The translations under genes and the position numbers were made by a program. Shown here one piece after another: positions 58,595-64,000 of a DNA stretch of 64,000 bases. Origin of the DNA: Aminipila sp032051575 (GTDB lineage Bacteria; Bacillota; Clostridia; Peptostreptococcales; Anaerovoracaceae). The first letter of the stretch is position 1. The number at the start of each line of letters is the position of its first letter. The stretch is taken from NCBI RefSeq assembly GCF_032051575.1, contig NZ_DAMBYD010000001.1, positions 248,001-312,000 on the forward strand, written 5' to 3'. Below the pieces are notes generated by a model, which was not told the DNA's origin, made no database searches, and worked only from the letters and a program-made list of their open reading frames with translations.

Positions 58595-60169
58595 TTGCGA
58601 GAACGTTTAGGAGAACTATTTACACAAATAAGAGAAAAGCTGGTAGCCATTAACGCTAAGTTAAGCAAAAAGGCTAAAATTATTATTGCAATTGTAACGA
58701 TTTTAGTAATTGTAATTGCATTTGCATTAGCTCTTGCACTTAATACGACTAATTATTCGGTACTCTATACAGGACTTGATGAAGCAGAAGCCACAAAGAT
58801 AATTGGCGTACTAGAGGAACAGGCTATCCAGTATGAGCATAAAGATGGAACAATTTTGGTTCCAGAAGAAATGGTTGACAAAGTCAAAGTAGCTTTAGCT
58901 GCGGAAGGCTACCCTAAAAGCGGATTTACATATGATATTTTCAAAGATAATGTCAGCTTACTGGCTACAGATTTTGAAAAGTATAAATATGCACAATTTG
59001 AATTAGAAAGCCGGATGGCTGAAACAATAAAGCAGTTTGACGGTGTTGAAAACGCCACTGTTGCCATAGCCATGGCAGATGAACAAAAATATGCTTTGCA
59101 GGAGGATGTAAAAGAATCTTCTGCATCAGTTACAGTGACCATGGAAGATGGCGGCTCACCAAGTAAAAAACAGGTTAAAGGTATTCAGAGACTGGTGGCA
59201 AAGGGCGTGCCAGGAATGAAAATCGAAAATGTAGCGGTTATTGATGGCAATGGTGAAGAGGTAAGTTCCAGCGAGGATAATTCGCAAGAAGGTGCTACAG
59301 CGTTAAAGCTTAACATTGAAAAACAAATCGAAAGTAGCACTAAAGGAAAGATTTTAGAATTATTCCAGCCAGTATTCGGTAAAGAGAATATTCGAGTAAG
59401 TGTAAAATGTTCAGTTGATATCGATAAAAAGATTAAAGAAATTATAGAATATATTCCTTCACAGGATAACAAGGGTGTTCTGTCAAAGTCTACATCAACA
59501 TATGAAGTACAAGGACAAGGAAAGGTGACAACAGGCGTACCAGGAACTGAAACCAATGCAGATATTCCAGTATATCCTGGTGTTACTACAGATGGAAATG
59601 ATATTTACTTTAAAGATGACAGGGCGTTAGAATATCTAGTAAGCCAGGTTAAAGAACAGGTTCAAAGTGATGCTGGCGAAATGACAGATATGACCATATC
59701 AGTAGCGGTTGATAGTGCAAGTTTAACTCCGGCAAAAGCTGGCGAAATGAGGCAGACCATCGCTATGACTGCTGGTATTGACCCAGAACTTGCAGACACT
59801 AAGGTTGCTATTTTTAATGCTGAGTTCTACAAGACAGAGCCAGAACAATTGACTGGAATTACGGCTATACTTGACGCAAATCCACTGTTAAAGATTATAA
59901 TACCAGCTGTGTTAGCGTTAATAATTGCCTTAATTGCCGTAATTATGGTTGTTATTAAGAAGGCTAAGCTGAAGAAGAGAGTACAAGAATTGGCAGCAGA
60001 GGAAGCAAATCGTATCCAGGCTCCTGAAGAATTGATACGCCTTGATGAACTTGGGAAAACAAGGGAAGAGGAACTTAAGAGCCAGATTCAGGACTTTACG
60101 GATATCAATCCAGAAATATCAGCTCAATTGCTTAAGACTTGGTTAAGAGGAGAAGAGGAGAATGAGTAA
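58595..60169 (+). CDS. fliF: Flagellar M-ring protein FliF
   Basis: 524 aa, TTG start with AAGGTGG. Forms the MS ring in the cytoplasmic membrane. First membrane helix near residues 27-49 (IIIAIVTILVIVIAFALALA), the YscJ/FliF ring-building domain (YSVLYTGLDEAEATKIIGVL ... YPKSGFTYDIF), and a C-terminal helix near 430-455 (IIIPAVLALIIALIAVIMVV). The FliG-binding tail (PEISAQLLKTWLRGEEE) follows. The stop overlaps the fliG start by 8 bp. Confidence 0.96.
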   Translation: MRERLGELFTQIREKLVAINAKLSKKAKIIIAIVTILVIVIAFALALALNTTNYSVLYTGLDEAEATKIIGVLEEQAIQYEHKDGTILVPEEMVDKVKVALAAEGYPKSGFTYDIFKDNVSLLATDFEKYKYAQFELESRMAETIKQFDGVENATVAIAMADEQKYALQEDVKESSASVTVTMEDGGSPSKKQVKGIQRLVAKGVPGMKIENVAVIDGNGEEVSSSEDNSQEGATALKLNIEKQIESSTKGKILELFQPVFGKENIRVSVKCSVDIDKKIKEIIEYIPSQDNKGVLSKSTSTYEVQGQGKVTTGVPGTETNADIPVYPGVTTDGNDIYFKDDRALEYLVSQVKEQVQSDAGEMTDMTISVAVDSASLTPAKAGEMRQTIAMTAGIDPELADTKVAIFNAEFYKTEPEQLTGITAILDANPLLKIIIPAVLALIIALIAVIMVVIKKAKLKKRVQELAAEEANRIQAPEELIRLDELGKTREEELKSQIQDFTDINPEISAQLLKTWLRGEEENE

Positions 60170-61175
60170 AGACGTGAGCGGTTTGACACCTCAGCAAAAG
60201 GCAGCAGCTGTAGTTATTTCACTTGGAGCTGAGAGAGCCTCTAAAATATACAAATTTCTTGGTGAGGAGGATTTGGAAATCCTCACCTTGGAAATAGCAA
60301 AACTTAATCACGTTTCACCGAACCAAACAGAAGCGGCAATGGATGACTTCTATAAGCTTTGTTTAACTCAGAAAGTTATTACTGAGGGTGGGGTGGATTA
60401 CGCTAAGACGGTACTTGAGAAAGCTTTTGGGCCGCAGACGGCGACCACCTTATTGGAGAGGGTTACTAGAAATCTAAAAACAAGAGCTTTTGAGTTTATC
60501 AGAAAGACGGACAGTAAGAATCTTTTTGCAATTATACAACATGAAAGGCCTCAGACCATTGCACTTATTCTATCTTATGCAAAATCCGAACAGGCATCAG
60601 AAATAATAACTGAACTTCCAAAGGATAAGCAAGTAAAAGTTGTAGAGTGTATTGCAAGAATGGATAGTGCGTCTCCGGAAACGATTAAGATTGTTGAAAA
60701 TATATTGGAGAAAAAGTTTGCCTCTGTACTATCTATGGATTTTGCACAGGTTGGCGGTGTAGATTACATTGCTGAAGTAATGAACAATATTGACAGAAGT
60801 AACGAAAAATACATATTTGATGAATTAAGTAAGAAAGACATTAAGCTTGCTGACGACATTAGAAACAGGATGTTTGTATTTGAAGACATTACATTACTTG
60901 ATGACAGAGGCATACAAGAATTCTTACGTGAAGTTGAGACGCAAGATATTGTTTATGCTTTAAAGGGTTCTACGCAAGAAGTGTCCAATATGATTTTCTC
61001 AAATATGTCAAGCCGTATGGCCGAAACTGTTAAGAGTGAGTTGGAATTCACATATAATGTTCGCTTAAAGGATGTAGAAGAAGCACAGCAAAAGATTGTT
61101 GCGGTTATAAGACGTCTGGAAGAAGAAGGAAGGCTTATGATCAATAAGGGCGGAAAGGATGAGATAATTGCGTAA
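60162..61175 (+). CDS. fliG: Flagellar motor switch protein FliG
   Basis: 337 aa. Rotor protein on the cytoplasmic face of the MS ring, which interacts with the stator and controls direction. N-terminal LTPQQKAAAVVISLGAERAS, middle EHMF-type EHxQ motif present as IIQHERPQTIALILSYA near residue 126, and C-terminal torque helix region with conserved charged residues. Ends in DEIIA, a typical FliG tail. GAGGAG precedes the ATG, overlapping fliF. Confidence 0.97.
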   Translation: MSKDVSGLTPQQKAAAVVISLGAERASKIYKFLGEEDLEILTLEIAKLNHVSPNQTEAAMDDFYKLCLTQKVITEGGVDYAKTVLEKAFGPQTATTLLERVTRNLKTRAFEFIRKTDSKNLFAIIQHERPQTIALILSYAKSEQASEIITELPKDKQVKVVECIARMDSASPETIKIVENILEKKFASVLSMDFAQVGGVDYIAEVMNNIDRSNEKYIFDELSKKDIKLADDIRNRMFVFEDITLLDDRGIQEFLREVETQDIVYALKGSTQEVSNMIFSNMSSRMAETVKSELEFTYNVRLKDVEEAQQKIVAVIRRLEEEGRLMINKGGKDEIIA

Positions 61176-62586
61176 AACCTATGAAGGTTTACAAGTTCAG
61201 ACCTCTCTGGAAAAGGCGGAAAGGCGTTTAGCCGAAGCCATAGAGCTTGCAAAAATACAAAGCAATGAAAAACATTCCGAAGCCAGTGAGGCTCAAAAGG
61301 CTGTTGAAGATGCTATGTCTGAATTTAAAAAAGCAGCTATGGAAGAGCAGAAGAGTGAAGACTTAAAGCTTAAAAACGGCCTGAAGACGATTTATGGATA
61401 TACGCCGGAATTTTCTAGCCATGGTAAAATCGAAAATGATATTACAGAGATAGATGACGACAAAAAAAAGCTTGTAGCAAGCATTCTAGGTGAAAAGATT
61501 ATACATAAAGACGAAGAGCCGTTACTAGTAGATAAAAGCTTGCTTAATGAAGAATTTCATGATGGATATGACTCGCTTAATAAAATTGCGGCTTTTAACA
61601 ATGCTCTGAAGCAGATAAACAACCAGTCACCAGAGGAAAGCATGCTAAATGAAAGCGAAGATTATGAAATGAAGTGCTTTAATGAGAAAAATATCTTTGA
61701 TGGAGAAACCTACGAAGCAGATGATATAATGCCGTCAAACTTCTATCTTGATTCTTTTGATGATGAGGCTGAACAAGAGGTTAAGCCATATGATATTAAT
61801 GAAGCACTTATATTAGGAGATGTTATACCGCCGGACAGCATTTCAGAAGACCTAGAAAATCCTTTGGAAAACATAGAGGAAACTAATGAGCCCGATGAAC
61901 AGATTCAAGAAATAAACAGGAGTGAGATTCTGGAGCAAGCGAAGCAGCAAGCTGAGGAAATTTTGGAAAATGCAAGGTCTGAAGCGCAAAAGATTTTACA
62001 AGAATCTCAGCAGCGTGCTCAAAAAATCATAGATGAAAAGGTTGAACACACTTTGGCAGCCGCCTCTGAAAAGGGGTTTGCTGAAGGGTTTGAAAAGGGA
62101 CAGAATGAGGGCTTTATAGCTGCAGAGAATGCGGTTAATGAAGGTATGATTCAAGAGGCTGAAGCCTTTAGAGGAGAACTTGAATTATCTATTCAAGAGT
62201 TTAATGAAAGTAAAAATGAAATTTTACAAAATAATATAAATCAATTAACTGATTTGGCCATTAACGTAGCTGAAAAGGTAATAAAGATTAGCTTGAAATC
62301 TAGTAAAGATGTAGTTGCTAAAATGATAGTTGCAGCTGCAGAGGATTGCAGAGATAAGCAGTGGGCAAAGGTCTATATTTCCCATGAAGATAAAGCAATT
62401 GCGATGAATCTTGAAAAGGACTTGATTGATGCCTTAAATCAAATTTCTGCAAATGTTAAAGTTGTTGTAATGGAAGATGAACCTTCAGGGACGTGTATAA
62501 TTGAGTCCCCAGATCAAATAGTAGACGCTAGTGTAGGTACACAGCTGGACAATATCAGGCAAATTGCTAGCGATAACAAAATATAG
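61168..62586 (+). CDS. fliH: Flagellar assembly protein FliH, long form
   Basis: 472 aa, about twice the usual FliH length. The C-terminal 220 residues are the FliH/V-ATPase E-like stator: a coiled coil LEQAKQQAEEILENARSEAQ, GFAEGFEKGQNEGF, and the globular VVMEDEPSGTCIIESPD end. The N-terminal 250 residues are acidic and low in complexity, with no recognised fold. FliH holds the FliI ATPase at the export gate. TTG start overlapping fliG by 8 bp; the long acidic extension is the odd feature. Confidence 0.88.
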   Translation: MRKTYEGLQVQTSLEKAERRLAEAIELAKIQSNEKHSEASEAQKAVEDAMSEFKKAAMEEQKSEDLKLKNGLKTIYGYTPEFSSHGKIENDITEIDDDKKKLVASILGEKIIHKDEEPLLVDKSLLNEEFHDGYDSLNKIAAFNNALKQINNQSPEESMLNESEDYEMKCFNEKNIFDGETYEADDIMPSNFYLDSFDDEAEQEVKPYDINEALILGDVIPPDSISEDLENPLENIEETNEPDEQIQEINRSEILEQAKQQAEEILENARSEAQKILQESQQRAQKIIDEKVEHTLAAASEKGFAEGFEKGQNEGFIAAENAVNEGMIQEAEAFRGELELSIQEFNESKNEILQNNINQLTDLAINVAEKVIKISLKSSKDVVAKMIVAAAEDCRDKQWAKVYISHEDKAIAMNLEKDLIDALNQISANVKVVVMEDEPSGTCIIESPDQIVDASVGTQLDNIRQIASDNKI

Positions 62587-62598
62587 GGGGAAAAAGGC

Positions 62599-63903
62599 TT
62601 GTATTTAAAAGAATTGTCAGAGCTTATAAAAAACTCGGAAACCTTCGAACATATTGGCAAAATAGAAAATATAGTTGGTATGAGTATTGAAGCTTCAGGC
62701 ATAAAAGCAAGCATTGGAGACATAAATGTTATAACCTCAAAAGACGGAAAACGAAAAGTTATGTCTGAGGTGGTAGGCTTTAGAGGCGATAAAACCATAT
62801 TAATGCCATATGATTTTATTGAAGGAATGGGATCAGGTGACTTTGTAAGAAGTACAAAGAAAAGACTGAGAATTCCAGTTGGAGAGTTTTTATGCGGCAG
62901 AACGATTAATGCAATGGGAGAACCTATTGATGGAATGGGTCCTGTTGATCATTCTGCCTTGTATAGCGTAGAAAATAATTATATAAATCCGTTAAGCAGG
63001 CCCGCTATAGTTGATAGAGTTGATTTTGGAATTAAGGCGATAGACGGATTCCTTACTATAGGTAAGGGCCAGAGAATTGGTATATTTGCAGGAAGCGGTG
63101 TTGGTAAAAGTACACTTTTGGGGATGATTGCCAAACAAGCTTCGGCTGATATAAATGTAATTGCATTGGTAGGCGAAAGAGGCAGAGAAGTTAAAGAATT
63201 TATAGAAAGAGACTTAGGACCAGAGGGAATGGCGAGATCTGTACTTGTGGTTGCTACTTCAGACCAGCCAGCAGTACAAAGGGCTAAGTGCCCTATTGTG
63301 GCAACAGCAATTGCAGAATATTTTAAAGACCAGGGTAAGGATGTGCTGCTGATGATGGATTCGTTAACTAGATTTGCCATGGCACAAAGAGAAATTGGAT
63401 TGGCAGTAGGAGAGCCGCCAGTGGCTAGAGGATATACCCCATCAATCTATGCAGAGATGCCTAAACTGCTTGAAAGAAGTGGGAATTTCGAGAATGGTTC
63501 TATAACAGGTATATATACTGTTTTGGTTGAAGGTGATGATACAAATGAGCCTATAGCCGATACTGTAAGAGGTATTTTAGATGGACATATTATATTGTCA
63601 AGAAAACTTGCAGCTAGAAATCATTTTCCTGCAATTGAGGTAAGCGGCAGTATTTCCAGATTGATGGCTGCTATTGTAGATGAAAACCATAAGGCTATGG
63701 CATCTAAAATAAGGGATTTGCTAGCTGTATATGAAGAAAATGCGGATTTAATATCAATTGGAGCTTATAAATCAGGTGCCAACGCGAAATTAGACAATGC
63801 AGTGGCTAGAATTGACGCCATCAATAATTTCTTAAAACAGAAGACTACAGAATTTTTCAACTACGATGATATGTTAGAGGCAATGACCAGAATTTTGGAA
63901 TAA
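62599..63903 (+). CDS. fliI: Flagellum-specific ATPase FliI
   Basis: 434 aa, TTG start after GGGGGAAAAAGG. Export ATPase of the flagellar type III system. Walker A AGSGVGKSTLLG near residue 166, the catalytic ALVGERGREVKEF near residue 187 and Walker B VLLMMDSLTRFAMAQREIGL near residue 250, plus C-terminal SGANAKLDNAVARID. It works with FliH and FliJ; fliJ follows. Shorter N-terminus than some homologues, but complete. Confidence 0.97.
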   Translation: MYLKELSELIKNSETFEHIGKIENIVGMSIEASGIKASIGDINVITSKDGKRKVMSEVVGFRGDKTILMPYDFIEGMGSGDFVRSTKKRLRIPVGEFLCGRTINAMGEPIDGMGPVDHSALYSVENNYINPLSRPAIVDRVDFGIKAIDGFLTIGKGQRIGIFAGSGVGKSTLLGMIAKQASADINVIALVGERGREVKEFIERDLGPEGMARSVLVVATSDQPAVQRAKCPIVATAIAEYFKDQGKDVLLMMDSLTRFAMAQREIGLAVGEPPVARGYTPSIYAEMPKLLERSGNFENGSITGIYTVLVEGDDTNEPIADTVRGILDGHIILSRKLAARNHFPAIEVSGSISRLMAAIVDENHKAMASKIRDLLAVYEENADLISIGAYKSGANAKLDNAVARIDAINNFLKQKTTEFFNYDDMLEAMTRILE

Positions 63904-63943
63904 TCGTTGAAAAAAAGGGGAAAAAGGTATAAAATAGAATAAT

Positions 63944-64000
63944 ATGGCGAAGTTTAAATTTTCTTTAAAATCTGTGGAAAAATATAGAAATATTACGTTG
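63944..64000 (+). CDS. fliJ: FliJ, 5' end only (truncated by window)
   Basis: The ATG at 63944 opens a frame of 19 codons to the window edge, MAKFKFSLKSVEKYRNITL, matching the start of FliJ export chaperones (F-x-L-x-x-V-x-x-Y/h-R). Position right after fliI is the usual one. An AAGGTATAA lies upstream, with AAAAAGGGG further back. The rest of the coiled-coil protein is outside the window. Confidence 0.8.
   Translation, partial: MAKFKFSLKSVEKYRNITL

Overview
The window is A+T-rich DNA from a strictly anaerobic, motile member of the Clostridia (Bacillota). The evidence is a hydE/hydG [FeFe]-hydrogenase maturation pair, a flagellar basal-body operon, strong Gram-positive ribosome binding sites with frequent TTG/GTG starts, and many intrinsic terminators. 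The gene mix would suit an amino-acid-fermenting lineage near Anaerovorax/Aminipila, but that placement is inference.

Region 1 (1-28068) is the right-hand part of a siphovirus-type prophage read left to right. It holds a replication module (family A DNA polymerase, VapE-like primase/helicase, an iteron cluster, VRR-NUC nuclease, SNF2 helicase), an ArpU/RinA-like late activator with a three-repeat late promoter, terminase, portal, head, tail (with a -1 frameshifted tail-assembly chaperone), tail tip and fibre genes, and a lysis cassette (M23 endolysin, two holin-like proteins). An XRE/ImmA pair and two small accessory genes follow. It ends at 28046-28068 in the 3' end of a tRNA (probably tRNA-Ser), the attR site. 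Integrase, the intact tRNA and attL must lie left of the window.

Region 2 (28.1-38.3 kb) has a signal peptidase I, orphan small genes, and an apparent operon of an NhaC-type transporter, two YtcJ-like amidohydrolases and a SARP/BTAD regulator. Upstream of nhaC is a direct repeat with the geometry of a SARP site. Small membrane and lipoprotein genes follow.

Region 3 (38.3-57 kb) is chromosomal housekeeping. It holds a PilZ protein, TM1266-hydE-hydG behind an attenuator-like leader, a D-2-hydroxyacid dehydrogenase, mntP, rph, an XTP/dITP diphosphatase and a YihY-type protein. Next come divergent serA and serC sharing a symmetric promoter/operator, a phosphoglycerate mutase, a D-Ala-D-Ala carboxypeptidase, uvrC, a DUF1292 protein and an FAD enzyme.

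Region 4 (56.9-64 kb) starts with a cyclic-di-GMP-I riboswitch and terminator controlling a small PAS-like protein. The flagellar operon flgC-fliE-fliF-fliG-fliH-fliI-fliJ follows, running off the right edge; flgB is not in its usual place. The PilZ protein and the riboswitch point to c-di-GMP control of motility.
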